Below the pieces are notes generated by a model that did not search any database, was not told where the DNA came from, and saw only the letters and a program-made list of their open reading frames with translations. Below are positions 25,555 to 34,824 of a stretch of DNA of 64,000 nucleotides, one piece after another (positions within the stretch are counted from its first letter, which is position 1; each line of letters starts with the position of its first letter). The DNA comes from Novosphingobium album (ex Hu et al. 2023) (GTDB lineage: Bacteria > Pseudomonadota > Alphaproteobacteria > Sphingomonadales > Sphingomonadaceae), in NCBI RefSeq assembly GCF_022832385.1, contig NZ_JALHLE010000018.1:62001-126000 (forward strand), given 5' to 3'. A program made the position numbers and the translations under genes.

Positions 25555-27015
25555 ATGCCGGAAGCGATTGTCCAGACACGCCAGGGGAAAATCGCGGGGA
25601 CGCATCAGCAGGGCTGTCGGCGCTGGCTTGGCATTCCTTATGCCAGGGCGGAGCGCTTCGGCCTGCCGGAACCGGTGGCCCCCTGGACCGCCGAGCGGTC
25701 GGCAACGGCATTTGGCCGCCAGTGCTCGCAGCAGTTCGGCCGTAAGGTCCGCGCGGCCAGCGTCGAAGCCGAGGGGTTCGGCGAAGATTGTCTCTACCTC
25801 AATGTCTGGACACCCGACGGCGGCAAGGCGGAGCCGAAGCCGGTGATGGTCTGGATCCACGGAGGCGCCTTTGTCGCGGGTGGAGCGGACACATACGAGG
25901 GCTGGCAGCTGGCCTGCGAGGGCGACGTTGTTGTCGTGACCATCAACTACCGTCTCGGTGTGTTCGGGTTCGTCAATTTCGGCGAAGCGCTGGGTCTGCC
26001 CGCGATCCCCTCGAACCTCGGCCTGCGCGACCAGATCGCGGCGCTGGAATGGGTGCGGGACAACATCGCGGCCTTCGGCGGTGATCCGGAGAAGGTGACG
26101 ATCTTCGGGGAATCGGCCGGGTCGATGTCGGTCTCGCTGCTCATGCTCTCGCCGCTTGCCCGAGGGCTCTTTCATGGCGCCATCATGCAGTCTGGCGCGG
26201 TCAGCCTGATTCACGACCGGGACCGGTCGATCAGCGACGCGCGCCGCTATGCCGAAGTGCTCGATCTCGACCAGTCCGGCTTTGAGAAGCTGCGCTCGCT
26301 CTCCACCATGGAGCTGCTGCAGGCGCAGGTCCGCGTTGGTGCCATGGTCGAGCCGGGCATTCCGGCCGCGCCCTGGTACGACGGCGATGTGCTGCCCGCC
26401 TCGCTGGCAGAGGCGCGTGCGCAGGAGATGGCGCCGGTGCCGCTTATCGCCGGCGCCACGCGCGAAGAGATCAGGCTGTTCCGCATCCTGCCGGGCAATA
26501 TCCTGCCGACGAAACGGGCGGATCTCGAACACCTGATCCGCAAGCAATTGGACGGCGCACACGCCGAGCGTATCCTCGAACAGTATCCCCGGACCAAGGC
26601 GGGAGAGATTGCCCTCGGGACCGATCTCACGTTTCTGATGCCCACACGCAATTTCGCGACGCGCCATGCAGGCCGTCAGCCGACATGGTTCTACCGCTTC
26701 GACTATGCGAACCCGATCTTCGGTGCGGCGCATGCCATGGACCTTGGCGTATTCTGGCCGATGACGGGACTGCGCGCCCTGATCGTGCGGGGCGGGCCGA
26801 ACACCGGCCGCCGCAAGGCGCTGGGTGAGCGGATGCGCCGCCACTGGGCCCATTTCGCGCACCACGGGACGCCGGGAAGCGACTGGCCGGGCCTGTCGGA
26901 TGCCGGTCAGCACGTGCGTAGTTACGGGCTTGCTGACGAGATCCTCGACAACCCTGATGCCGTCCGCTTTGCGGCCTGGGCCGGTGCGGATGTGAAGTCG
27001 CGCATCGGGCTCTAG
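25555..27015 (+). CDS. Type B carboxylesterase
   Basis: 486-aa carboxylesterase/lipase (type B, cholinesterase-like fold). EDCLYLNVWTP and MVWIHGGAFVAGG (oxyanion hole) lead to the nucleophile elbow FGESAGSMSVSLL; the catalytic His lies in GAAHAMDLGVFWP (~395). GGGGAGAG precedes the ATG at 25555. There is no signal peptide, so it is cytoplasmic. Relatives hydrolyse carbamates, pyrethroids or other aryl/alkyl esters; the natural substrate is unknown. Confidence 0.88.
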   Translation: MPEAIVQTRQGKIAGTHQQGCRRWLGIPYARAERFGLPEPVAPWTAERSATAFGRQCSQQFGRKVRAASVEAEGFGEDCLYLNVWTPDGGKAEPKPVMVWIHGGAFVAGGADTYEGWQLACEGDVVVVTINYRLGVFGFVNFGEALGLPAIPSNLGLRDQIAALEWVRDNIAAFGGDPEKVTIFGESAGSMSVSLLMLSPLARGLFHGAIMQSGAVSLIHDRDRSISDARRYAEVLDLDQSGFEKLRSLSTMELLQAQVRVGAMVEPGIPAAPWYDGDVLPASLAEARAQEMAPVPLIAGATREEIRLFRILPGNILPTKRADLEHLIRKQLDGAHAERILEQYPRTKAGEIALGTDLTFLMPTRNFATRHAGRQPTWFYRFDYANPIFGAAHAMDLGVFWPMTGLRALIVRGGPNTGRRKALGERMRRHWAHFAHHGTPGSDWPGLSDAGQHVRSYGLADEILDNPDAVRFAAWAGADVKSRIGL

Positions 27016-27033
27016 CGCCTGTCCCGGCCTGCG

Positions 27034-28359
27034 TCAGCCGAGGCTCAGGAACAGCCCTGCCAGCGCCGCGCTCATCAGGTTGGACAGGCTGCCCGCCGCC
27101 AGTGCGCGGATGCCCAGTTTTGCGATGACCGGGCGCTGGTTTGGCGCGAGGCCGCCCGTCACGGCCATCTGGATCGCAATCGACGAGAAGTTGGCGAAGC
27201 CGCACAGGGCGAAGGTCACGACGCCTACGGTGAGCGGAGAGAGGCCGGTGTCCTTGCCCAGTTCGATGAACGAAACGAACTCGTTGAGCACGATCTTGGT
27301 TCCGAACAGGCCGCCAGCCTGCATCGCCTCATGCCAGTCGGGCGCTGCCAGCAGGTAGAACACCGGCGCGAAGACATAGCCGAGCAGCGACTGGAAGGTG
27401 ACGTCCTGAAATCCGAACAGTCCCGCGGCCCAGCCGACGATGCCATTGGCCAGCGCGATCAGCGCGACGAACGCGAGCACCATCGCGCCCACCGCGACCG
27501 CCAGTTTGACGCCGGTCTGTGCGCCCTGCGAGGCAGCCATGATCAGGTTGGCGGGCTGTTCCTCGTCATGCGCGAGCGGTTCGGGCTCGTCGATATGAAT
27601 GCCCGGCAGGTGTGTCACGTCTGCGCGGTTGAGCGCGGCCGCGGCCATGCCGGCGGGCGGGATCGCGGCTTCATGGACGTTGCTCTCGTCCGGATGCGGT
27701 CCGCGCGGGTCGGGCATGATCATCTTGGCCATGAAGATGCCGCCGGGTGCCGACATGAACGCGGCGGCCACCAGGTAGTCGATGCGGATGCCCATCGAGG
27801 CATAGGCCGCGAGGATCGTGCCGGCCACGCCCGCCAGACCCACCGTCATCACGCAGAACAGCTGCGAGGGGTTGAGGCTGGCCAGATAAGGACGGATCAC
27901 CAGCGGGCTTTCGCTCTGGCCGACGAAGATGTTAGAGGCCGCGCAGAGGCTTTCCACCTTGCTGATGCCGGTCACCTTTTCGAGCGCGCCGCCGATCCAG
28001 TGGATCACCAGAGGCATGATCTTCAGGTAATAGAGGATCGAGATCAGCGAGGCGAAGAAGATGATCACCGGCAGCGCCGAGATCGCGAAGCTGGTGCCGC
28101 CGATGGCGGGCGTCGCGATCGGGCCGAACAGGAAGTCGATCCCCGCATGGGCGTAACCGAGCAGGCTTTCCACGCCTGAAGCCGCGCCGCGCAGCATCCG
28201 ATTGCCGAAGGGCACGTAGAGCACCAGCGCGGCGAGCCCCGCCTGCAGCGCGAAGGCCGCGCCGACCACGCGCAGCCGGATCGCCTTGCGGTCGCTGGAG
28301 AGGAGGAAGGCCGCAGCCATGATGAGAGCAATGCCGATCAGGCTGTAGGCGACATGCAT
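27034..28359 (-). CDS. Concentrative nucleoside transporter (CNT/NupC family)
   Basis: 441-aa inner-membrane symporter. Hallmarks are GQSESPLVIRPYLA (usually GxTEAP in NupC, here the related QSESP signature that binds nucleoside) and the C-terminal NEFVSFIELG plus ALCGFANFSSIAIQMAVTGGL that bind sodium/proton and substrate. An internal charged loop (PDPRGPHPDESNVHEA to HIDEPEPLAHDEEQP, ~215-275) is expected in this family. Imports nucleosides; convergent with the carboxylesterase. Confidence 0.9.
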   Translation of the reverse strand: MHVAYSLIGIALIMAAAFLLSSDRKAIRLRVVGAAFALQAGLAALVLYVPFGNRMLRGAASGVESLLGYAHAGIDFLFGPIATPAIGGTSFAISALPVIIFFASLISILYYLKIMPLVIHWIGGALEKVTGISKVESLCAASNIFVGQSESPLVIRPYLASLNPSQLFCVMTVGLAGVAGTILAAYASMGIRIDYLVAAAFMSAPGGIFMAKMIMPDPRGPHPDESNVHEAAIPPAGMAAAALNRADVTHLPGIHIDEPEPLAHDEEQPANLIMAASQGAQTGVKLAVAVGAMVLAFVALIALANGIVGWAAGLFGFQDVTFQSLLGYVFAPVFYLLAAPDWHEAMQAGGLFGTKIVLNEFVSFIELGKDTGLSPLTVGVVTFALCGFANFSSIAIQMAVTGGLAPNQRPVIAKLGIRALAAGSLSNLMSAALAGLFLSLG

Positions 28360-28464
28360 CGAGGCGGAAGTCTTTCGTGAAATGCGGGGGAAGAATCGGG
28401 GGAACCTATCGAGCCCGGTGCGAGACGGCTAGTGCAATTGTCCTTGTGCGGTTAGACCTTGGGG

Positions 28465-29145
28465 ATGGACCAACCCGCAGCTTCCGCGCCGAGCCCGGCC
28501 ATCACCCGCTCCCTCTTCGTGTTCTCGCTGCTCTACGGCGGCCTTGTGGTGCTGGCCGGCGTGCTGGGCACCAAGCTGGCCTCGCTCGGGCACTGGCCGG
28601 TACTGGGTGATCTGGCGGTGGAATCGGGGATCTTCGCTTTCCTGCTGCTGGTCGTGCTGTCGAGCGCGGTCGCGGAACTGCATGGGCGCGATACCGCCAA
28701 CCGGCTGGTGCGCTTCGGTTTCATACCGCTGATCGTCTCGATGACGCTGCTGACTTTCGTGATCCATGTCGTGCCGCCCGCGCCGTTCTGGAGCGATCAG
28801 GAGGCTTTCGCCCGCTTATTGGGGCAGGGCGCGCGGATGCAGTTTGCCGGGCTGATTTCCTACGGCGTGTCGCAGACGCTCAACGTTTACCTGTTCTCGA
28901 AGCTGGCGGGCGACAGGCTGGGGCATGAACGGAGCGGCCTGTTGCTGCTGCGCGCGTGGATCGCCAGCCTGTTGTCACAGGTGGTCGATACGGTGCTGTT
29001 CATCACCATTTCCTTCGCCGGACAGGACCTGCCGATCGTCTCGATCATGGAAGGGCAGATCATTTCCAAGCTGCTGCTCTCGACGATCATGGTGCCGCCG
29101 TTCATCTGGTTCTTCGTGAAGCTGGGCCGCAAGCTGGACGCGTAG
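28465..29145 (+). CDS. Queuosine precursor transporter, YhhQ/VUT family
   Basis: 226-aa six-helix membrane protein of the VUT-1 (YhhQ) family that takes up queuine-pathway precursors (preQ0/preQ1) used for tRNA modification. Family features are LAGVLGTKLASLG in helix 1, SSAVAELHGRDTANRLVRFGF and the C-terminal SLLSQVVDTVLFITISFAG with QIISKLLLSTIMVPPF. The ATG at 28465 directly follows TTGGGG; an in-frame TTG lies two codons earlier. Divergent from the nucleoside transporter. The 105-bp leader shows no preQ1 aptamer I can recognise. Confidence 0.88.
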   Translation: MDQPAASAPSPAITRSLFVFSLLYGGLVVLAGVLGTKLASLGHWPVLGDLAVESGIFAFLLLVVLSSAVAELHGRDTANRLVRFGFIPLIVSMTLLTFVIHVVPPAPFWSDQEAFARLLGQGARMQFAGLISYGVSQTLNVYLFSKLAGDRLGHERSGLLLLRAWIASLLSQVVDTVLFITISFAGQDLPIVSIMEGQIISKLLLSTIMVPPFIWFFVKLGRKLDA

Positions 29146-29175
29146 TCCCGCCATCACGGCCTTCGGCTGCTCCTG

Positions 29176-29607
29176 TCAGCCGCCAACATGGAAAGTTTCC
29201 ATTGCGCCGGCGGCATGAGGGGTGGTGCCAGCGCCGCCCGTCATCGGCCCAATCGCGCAAGTAGCCGGATCGAACGGTCCAAACGCGTACATCATTTGCG
29301 GATGGCCATCGGCACCGGTTGACTTAAAGCGCAGCACTGCTTCCATCGCTTCGCCTTCCTGCACTTTGGCGACGTTGAAATCCTCGAAATCGAAGCCCTG
29401 TGTTCCGGGCGGGAGCGCGGAAGTCACGCGCAATATCAGGTTCCGCAAAAAGGCGGCGTCCCTCGACTGGCAGATGTCGTTGGGCGCGGCACGGGTGAGA
29501 TCGGCTTTGCCGATATGGAAGCCTGCTGGCGGCTGTGCCGGGGCGCTGTCATCCGGTCCACCGCATCCGGCAACCAGCAATACCGCCAGGGCTGTCCAAC
29601 CTTTCAT
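29176..29607 (-). CDS. Hypothetical lipoprotein
   Basis: 143-aa protein whose start MKGWTALAVLLVAGCGGPDD shows a signal peptide and lipobox (VAGC, Cys15). The mature part has a conserved-looking ICQSRDAAFLRNLILRVTSAL, two cysteines (ICQ and ATCAIG) that could pair, and no known domain. It is convergent with the YhhQ gene and divergent from argB. Confidence 0.6.
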   Translation of the reverse strand: MKGWTALAVLLVAGCGGPDDSAPAQPPAGFHIGKADLTRAAPNDICQSRDAAFLRNLILRVTSALPPGTQGFDFEDFNVAKVQEGEAMEAVLRFKSTGADGHPQMMYAFGPFDPATCAIGPMTGGAGTTPHAAGAMETFHVGG

Positions 29608-29720
29608 CGTGTCCTCCATAGCGCGTGCGTGGCCCCGCAGGGGTATCTGTCCGCGCGGGAAGTTGAAATAGGCCTTGAAAACCCCTTCAAATCCTCGCCG
29701 GGGGGGCTAAAGCGCAAATC

Positions 29721-30632
29721 ATGCCGAATCCGCACGATCCCGCCCTCCTCGCCAAGGCCGAAACCCTCGTTGATGCGCTGCCGTACATGCAGCGATACGC
29801 CGGGCGCACCTTTGTGGTGAAATACGGCGGCCATGCGATGGGCGATCCCGAGCTGGCGCATGACTTTGCCGAGGACGTGGTGCTGCTCAAGGCCGTGGGC
29901 ATAAATCCGGTGGTCGTCCACGGCGGCGGGCCGCAGATCGGGGCCATGCTCAAGAAGGCTGGGATCGAAAGCCAGTTCATCGATGGTCTGCGTGTGACTG
30001 ACAAGGCTACGGCCGAAGTGGCCGAAATGGTCCTTTCAGGTGCGATCAACAAGGAGATCGTCGGCTGGATTGCCAAGGCTGGCGGCAAAGCCATGGGCAT
30101 TTCCGGCAAGGACGGGAAGATGGTCACGGCTCGCAAGGTGCAGCGGACCAAAAAGGACCCGGACAGCCTGATCGAGCAGGTCGTCGATCTCGGCTTCGTG
30201 GGGGAGCCCGAGACTATCGACACTTCCGTGATCGAAACGATCTCGGCGGCCGGCATGATTCCGGTGATTGCACCGATTGCGCCCGGCGCCGATGGCGAGA
30301 CCTACAATGTCAACGCCGATACCATGGCGGGCGCCATTGCCGCCGCTTTGGGCGCCGCCCGTCTGTTTCTGCTGACCGACGTGCACGGCGTGCTCGACAA
30401 GCAGGGCAACCTGCTCACTGATCTGCGTCCGGCCGATATCGAACGCCTTCAGGAGGACGGCACGATCTCCGGGGGCATGATTCCCAAGCTTGAAACCTGC
30501 GTTCATGCGGTCGAGGCCGGATGCGAGGCGGCTGTTGTGCTTGACGGGCGGGTATCGCATGCCATGTTGCTGGAAATATTTACGCAGGAAGGTGCTGGCA
30601 CGTTGATCCGCGCGGGCCAGACGTCCATGTGA
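29721..30632 (+). CDS. argB: N-acetylglutamate kinase
   Basis: 303-aa amino-acid kinase that phosphorylates N-acetyl-L-glutamate, the second step of arginine synthesis. Typical blocks: [13 protein letters not shown] (phosphate binding), [16 protein letters not shown], the substrate loop around FIDGLRVTD, and [14 protein letters not shown] with [16 protein letters not shown]. The N-terminal helix (residues 1-25) is of the kind used in hexameric, arginine-inhibited NAGKs. Other arg genes are absent nearby. First gene of a + strand run with a lipoprotein gene, yggT and folD. Confidence 0.95.
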   Translation: MPNPHDPALLAKAETLVDALPYMQRYAGRTFVVKYGGHAMGDPELAHDFAEDVVLLKAVGINPVVVHGGGPQIGAMLKKAGIESQFIDGLRVTDKATAEVAEMVLSGAINKEIVGWIAKAGGKAMGISGKDGKMVTARKVQRTKKDPDSLIEQVVDLGFVGEPETIDTSVIETISAAGMIPVIAPIAPGADGETYNVNADTMAGAIAAALGAARLFLLTDVHGVLDKQGNLLTDLRPADIERLQEDGTISGGMIPKLETCVHAVEAGCEAAVVLDGRVSHAMLLEIFTQEGAGTLIRAGQTSM

Positions 30633-30667
30633 GGGGACCCCAAGGGCTGAAAGGTATCGCAATTTCC

Positions 30668-31240
30668 ATGCGCACAAATGCTGCTGTCAGGGCCATGCTC
30701 GCCACCGCACTTTCGGGCAGCGTGCTGCCGCTGGCTGCGTGCAACAGCAATCCGCCTGCTGCCGAAGCAAGCGCGGATGCGACGGGAGATGCGACCGATG
30801 TGCTGATCGATGCGCCCGCTCCGCTGCCTTCGGTTGATGCGTCGGCTGCCGCCAGTGCCGGTATCGCCGCCGGGCTGGACATGGGCGCGCTGACCGAACG
30901 CCGCGATCCTGAGCGTGTGTTGCGCTACTACGCCAATGCCCTGCGCGTGGGAGACTGGGTCGATGCTGCCAGAGCCTGGAGCCTCGATGCGCAGATGACT
31001 CCGGAAAAGCTGAAAGGCGAATTCGGAGGCCAGACCAGCCCGAAGATAGCGGTCGGCAAGGGCGATACCGAAGGCGCTGCAGGTTCCCTGTACTACGAGG
31101 CGCCGATCGTGGTCGATTTTGCCGACGGGCGTCCTTCGAAGCGCGGCACGATCGTGCTGCGCCGCGTGAACGATGTGCCCGGCGCCAGCGAAGAGCAGCT
31201 CAACTGGCGCATTGAGCGCACCTCAACCTTGGTGCAATAG
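30668..31240 (+). CDS. Hypothetical lipoprotein
   Basis: 190-aa protein: signal peptide and lipobox LAAC (from ATG 30668), an Ala/Asp-rich linker (EASADATGDATDVLIDAPAP), then a folded part from DPERVLRYYANALRVGDWVDAARAW with a beta-rich C-terminus. The N-terminus of the mature domain recalls NTF2/DUF-type lipoproteins, but I cannot name a family. A GTG at 30629 overlapping the argB stop is possible; the later ATG gives the better signal peptide. Confidence 0.6.
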   Translation: MRTNAAVRAMLATALSGSVLPLAACNSNPPAAEASADATGDATDVLIDAPAPLPSVDASAAASAGIAAGLDMGALTERRDPERVLRYYANALRVGDWVDAARAWSLDAQMTPEKLKGEFGGQTSPKIAVGKGDTEGAAGSLYYEAPIVVDFADGRPSKRGTIVLRRVNDVPGASEEQLNWRIERTSTLVQ

Positions 31241-31362
31241 CCGCCTGCAAAGACCTTCGTCGGCGGCTATCGGCCCGTTACAGAGCGCGGCCTTGCCCCC
31301 CGGTGGCGGTCTCGGCTATCAGGCCGCCCATTCCATTTCCCCAGTGAAAGGCCCGACGCCCT

Positions 31363-31653
31363 ATGCTTGGCGGTCTGTTCAACGCCCTCATCTACCTGCT
31401 GCAGGTCCTGCAGACCGTGATCCTGGTCTGGTTCATCCTGTCGCTGCTGATCAGCTTCAACGTGGTCAACCTGCACAACCAGTTCGTAGCCGCCCTGTGG
31501 CGCGGGCTGAATGCGATCCTCGACCCGCTGCTCAATCCCATTCGCAAGGTCATGCCCAATACCGGCGGTATCGACTTTTCGCCGATGGTGCTGATCATCG
31601 GCATCATGGTGATCGTGAAATTCATGGAGCCAATGGTCTACCGCTATGGCTGA
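31363..31653 (+). CDS. YggT-family membrane protein
   Basis: 96-aa protein with two transmembrane helices ([20 protein letters not shown] and [16 protein letters not shown]) and the central [22 protein letters not shown], the diagnostic YggT loop. Family members affect osmotic tolerance and envelope assembly, and are often near cell-division or PROSC genes. Here its stop overlaps the folD start by 8 bp (31646-31653), so the two are coupled. Confidence 0.88.
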   Translation: MLGGLFNALIYLLQVLQTVILVWFILSLLISFNVVNLHNQFVAALWRGLNAILDPLLNPIRKVMPNTGGIDFSPMVLIIGIMVIVKFMEPMVYRYG

Positions 31654-32536
31654 TATCATAGATGGCAAGGCCTTCGCCGAAGGTCTGCGCGCGCGCGTCG
31701 CCACGGTGGCGGCGGATTTCGAGGCACAGGCCGGCCGCAAGGCAGGTCTTGCCGTGGTGCTGGTGGGTGAAGACCCGGCCAGCCAGGTCTATGTGCGAAG
31801 CAAGGGCAAGCAGACCGTGGCCTGCGGCATGGCGAGCTTTGAATACAGGCTGCCGGTGGAAACGCCCGAAGCCGAGCTGCTGGCGCTGGTCGAAAAGCTG
31901 AATTGCGATCCGGCGGTGGATGGCATTCTCGTCCAGCTTCCGCTGCCTTCGCACATCAACGAGCAGAAGGTGATCGCTACGATCAACCCGGACAAGGACG
32001 TGGACGGGTTCCATGTCGTCAATGTCGGGCGTCTGGCGACCGGGCTGCCGGGCTTCGTGCCCTGCACGCCGCTGGGCTGCCTGATGCTGCTCAAGGACAA
32101 GCTGGGCTCGCTTTCGGGTTTCGAAGCGGTCGTCGTCGGCCGGTCGAACATTGTCGGCAAACCGATGGCGCAGATGCTCATCGCTGAAAGTTGCACGGTC
32201 ACGGTGGCGCACAGCCGCACGAAGGACCTGCCTGCGGTCGTGCGCCGCGCCGACATCGTCGTGGTGGCCGTGGGCCGGGCCGAAATGGTCAAGGGCGACT
32301 GGCTCAAGCCCGGCGCGACCGTGATCGACGTCGGCATGAACCGCATTCCCGCGGCCGAGGATGGCAAGACGAAACTGGTGGGCGATGTCGATTTCGCCTC
32401 CGCCAGCGAAGTCGCCGGAGCGATCACCCCGGTGCCGGGCGGGGTCGGGCCGATGACGATTGCCGTTCTGCTGCGCAACACGATCGTATCCGCGCACCGC
32501 GCCGCCGGGCTTGAACTCGACGAGAGCGTTCTTTGA
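31646..32536 (+). CDS. folD: Methylenetetrahydrofolate dehydrogenase/cyclohydrolase
   Basis: 296-aa bifunctional enzyme that converts 5,10-methylene-THF to 10-formyl-THF. Key blocks: [14 protein letters not shown] with the catalytic Tyr and Lys, [13 protein letters not shown], the PDKDVDGFH loop, [14 protein letters not shown] (NADP site) and the C-terminal [16 protein letters not shown]. Full length. It is followed with a one-base overlap (TGATG) by a small exported protein. Confidence 0.95.
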   Translation: MADIIDGKAFAEGLRARVATVAADFEAQAGRKAGLAVVLVGEDPASQVYVRSKGKQTVACGMASFEYRLPVETPEAELLALVEKLNCDPAVDGILVQLPLPSHINEQKVIATINPDKDVDGFHVVNVGRLATGLPGFVPCTPLGCLMLLKDKLGSLSGFEAVVVGRSNIVGKPMAQMLIAESCTVTVAHSRTKDLPAVVRRADIVVVAVGRAEMVKGDWLKPGATVIDVGMNRIPAAEDGKTKLVGDVDFASASEVAGAITPVPGGVGPMTIAVLLRNTIVSAHRAAGLELDESVL

Positions 32537-33243
32537 TGCATCGGCGCGGTGCCGTTCTGATGCTGGCTGCCGTGGCGATGTCCCTCGCCGCGCCCGCCGG
32601 TGCGGAAAGGCACCGCCGGCCTGCAGGTGTGGGCACGGCCAATCCCAGTGCGCTCATCGCCGCCGAAATTGCCTTCGCCCGCATGGCGCGCGAGAAGGGG
32701 CAGTGGACGGCCTTTGACAAATTCGCCGATGACGAGGCCGTGATGTTCGTTCCGCAGCCTGTCATGGCTAAGGACTGGCTGAAGAGCCAGAAGGACCCTG
32801 CCCAGCCGGTCCAGTGGGAACCTTATCAGGTCTGGATGAGTTGCGATGGCACGCTCGGTGTCACCAAGGGGGAATGGCACCGGCCGGATGGTTCGGTGGG
32901 CTACTTCACGACCATCTGGAAGCAGCAAAAAAAGGGCGACTATCGCTGGGTGCTCGATCAGGGCGACACGCTGACACAGTCGCTGGAAAAGCCGGACTGG
33001 CTTTCGGCGGTAGTGGCCGATTGTCCCAAGCGGCGGGGTGGCCCGTCTTCCAGCAAAGCCGGGCAGGAACCCGAGCGTTTGCGCGAGGCTGGGATGGATG
33101 GCGGTGGCCAGTCCGATGACGGCACATTGACCTGGACCTATCACGTCACGGCAGGCAATGCCCGCACTCTTTCCGTGTCGCTGAGCAAGGGTGGGGAGAT
33201 GACAGAAGTGCTGTCCTCGTCGGTTGCGGGTCAGGTGCAGTAA
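32536..33243 (+). CDS. Exported NTF2-like (DUF4440-type) protein
   Basis: 235-aa protein: a signal peptide (VLMLAAVAMSLAAPAGA), then EIAFARMAREKGQWTAFDKF with ADDEAVMFVPQPVMAKDWLK, which is how SnoaL/DUF4440 NTF2-like domains start, followed by strands around EPYQVWMSCDGTLGVTKGEW, GYFTTIWKQQKKGDYRWVLDQG. The C-terminal ~70 residues are Ser/Gly-rich with TWTYHV. The ATG shares one base with the folD stop. Probably periplasmic, no known enzyme activity. Confidence 0.7.
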   Translation: MHRRGAVLMLAAVAMSLAAPAGAERHRRPAGVGTANPSALIAAEIAFARMAREKGQWTAFDKFADDEAVMFVPQPVMAKDWLKSQKDPAQPVQWEPYQVWMSCDGTLGVTKGEWHRPDGSVGYFTTIWKQQKKGDYRWVLDQGDTLTQSLEKPDWLSAVVADCPKRRGGPSSSKAGQEPERLREAGMDGGGQSDDGTLTWTYHVTAGNARTLSVSLSKGGEMTEVLSSSVAGQVQ

Positions 33244-33248
33244 CCGTG

Positions 33249-33884
33249 ATGCTGGATCTTTTCCTTTCCGCTTTCGTCACCCTGTTCGTGGTGATCGATC
33301 CGCCAGGGTGCGCCCCGATCTATGCCGGGCTGTCTGCGGGTGCGAGCCGCCGCCAGGCCGTGGGCATGGCCGCGCGGGGCTGTGCGATCGCAGCTTTGAT
33401 CCTTCTGGTCTTCGCATTGTTCGGCAAACAGCTGCTGGGTGCGCTGCATGTCGAGCTGGACGCCTTCCGCATCGCCGGGGGCATCATGCTGTTCATGATC
33501 GCGGTCGAGATGGTCTTCGAAAAGCGCACACAGCGCCGTGAGGAGCGCGCCGAGAAGATCATCGCCCAGCACGGCGATGCGCCCGAAGTGGAAGATGTCT
33601 CGATCTTCCCGATGGCGATGCCGATGCTGGCCGGCCCGGGTTCGATCGCCACGATCATGCTGCTGATGAGCCGCGCGCACGGGTTCGAGCAGACTGTCAC
33701 CGTCCTTGCCGCGATGCTGTCGGTGATGGCGCTCAGCTTCGCAGCTCTCGCCTCTGCAGGGCCGCTTATGCGTGTGCTCGGGGACAAGGTGGAAGCAGTT
33801 ATCACGCGCCTGCTCGGCGTGCTGCTGGCTGCTCTGGCGGCGCAATACGTGATCGACGGCGTGAAGTCCTCGTTGCTGGGATAA
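33249..33884 (+). CDS. MarC/YhgN-family integral membrane protein
   Basis: 211-aa six-helix protein. DPPGCAPIYAGLSAGASRRQ and GGIMLFMIAVEMVF, then FPMAMPMLAGPGSIATIMLL, are the MarC family core. Once thought a multiple-antibiotic-resistance transporter, the family has no proven substrate. The ATG at 33249 has a GTG three bases earlier. Last gene of the argB-folD run. Confidence 0.88.
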   Translation: MLDLFLSAFVTLFVVIDPPGCAPIYAGLSAGASRRQAVGMAARGCAIAALILLVFALFGKQLLGALHVELDAFRIAGGIMLFMIAVEMVFEKRTQRREERAEKIIAQHGDAPEVEDVSIFPMAMPMLAGPGSIATIMLLMSRAHGFEQTVTVLAAMLSVMALSFAALASAGPLMRVLGDKVEAVITRLLGVLLAALAAQYVIDGVKSSLLG

Positions 33885-33966
33885 GCCCTAAGCGTTCGGC
33901 GAAGTTCGTTAACCACAATCGGCTAGTCCTGTCGCACGCAGAGCGAAAAGGGCCTATGGACTTGCC

Positions 33967-34824
33967 ATGAGCGTGGTTTTGTTGACCGGAGCGACCGGTT
34001 TCGTCGGCCGGGCGATCCATCGCTATCTGCACCGGCGCGGGCATCAGGTACGTGTGACGGTGCGCTCCGGCAGTGCTGAACGGCTTGCCGCCCCGGTTTC
34101 CTTCGATGCCATGATCGAAACCGATGACATCTTCGCCCGCGACGCCCGATGGTGGGAGGATGCCTGCGAGGGCGTGGATGCGGTCATCCATGCCGCCTGG
34201 TATGTCGAGCACGGGCTCTATCCGAACGCGCCCGAGAATGCCGATTGTGTTCGCGGCAGCTTCGCGCTGGCGCAAGGCGCAGTGCAGGCGGGCGTCAATC
34301 ATGTCATCGGCATCGGCACCTGCTGGGAATACCGCCTTCCGGGCGAGGCCCTGACGGTGGATTCCCCGCTCGACCCCGTGAATTTCTATGCGGCCTGCAA
34401 ACTGTCGGCATACCACATGATGCGCGAATGGCTGGCGCTGCATGACACCCGCATTTCCTGGTGCCGCCTGTTCTACCTCCACGGTGAAGGCGAACATCCC
34501 GACCGGCTGGGCGCGTACTTGCACCGCCGCCTGGGCGCGGGCGAAACCGCTTCACTTTCGGCCGGAACACAGTTGCGTGATTTCCTCGACGTGCGCGATG
34601 CAGGGGCGATGATTGCCAGCGTCGTCGACAGCGGGCAGTGCGGGACAATCAACATCTGCTCGGGACAACCGGTAACGATCCGCGCATTCGCCGAAGCCAT
34701 TGCCGACCGTTATGGCCGCCGGGACTTGCTGCAATTCGGCAGCCAGCCACTGCGTCCGTCCGACCCGCAAGCGGTCGTGGGCGTATGCAATCTGCAACGT
34801 GCGCCCGAGCTGCTGCAACCATGA
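33967..34824 (+). CDS. NAD-dependent epimerase/dehydratase (extended SDR)
   Basis: 285-aa nucleotide-sugar-type extended SDR: TGATGFVG at the N-terminus, HAAWYVEHG, active-site YAACK, and LRDFLDVRDAGAMI (the VxDxA block). Comparatively short for UDP-sugar epimerases (~310-340). Its stop overlaps the start of the glycosyltransferase by ATGA, so it likely prepares the sugar that this transferase uses or modifies. Specific reaction (epimerase, 4-reductase or dehydratase) cannot be fixed. Confidence 0.85.
   Translation: MSVVLLTGATGFVGRAIHRYLHRRGHQVRVTVRSGSAERLAAPVSFDAMIETDDIFARDARWWEDACEGVDAVIHAAWYVEHGLYPNAPENADCVRGSFALAQGAVQAGVNHVIGIGTCWEYRLPGEALTVDSPLDPVNFYAACKLSAYHMMREWLALHDTRISWCRLFYLHGEGEHPDRLGAYLHRRLGAGETASLSAGTQLRDFLDVRDAGAMIASVVDSGQCGTINICSGQPVTIRAFAEAIADRYGRRDLLQFGSQPLRPSDPQAVVGVCNLQRAPELLQP

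Noticed and set aside
28360-28464. Possible preQ1 riboswitch before the YhhQ gene
   Set aside because: No conserved preQ1 aptamer stem-loop with A-rich tail can be built; the leader has no typical sequence.
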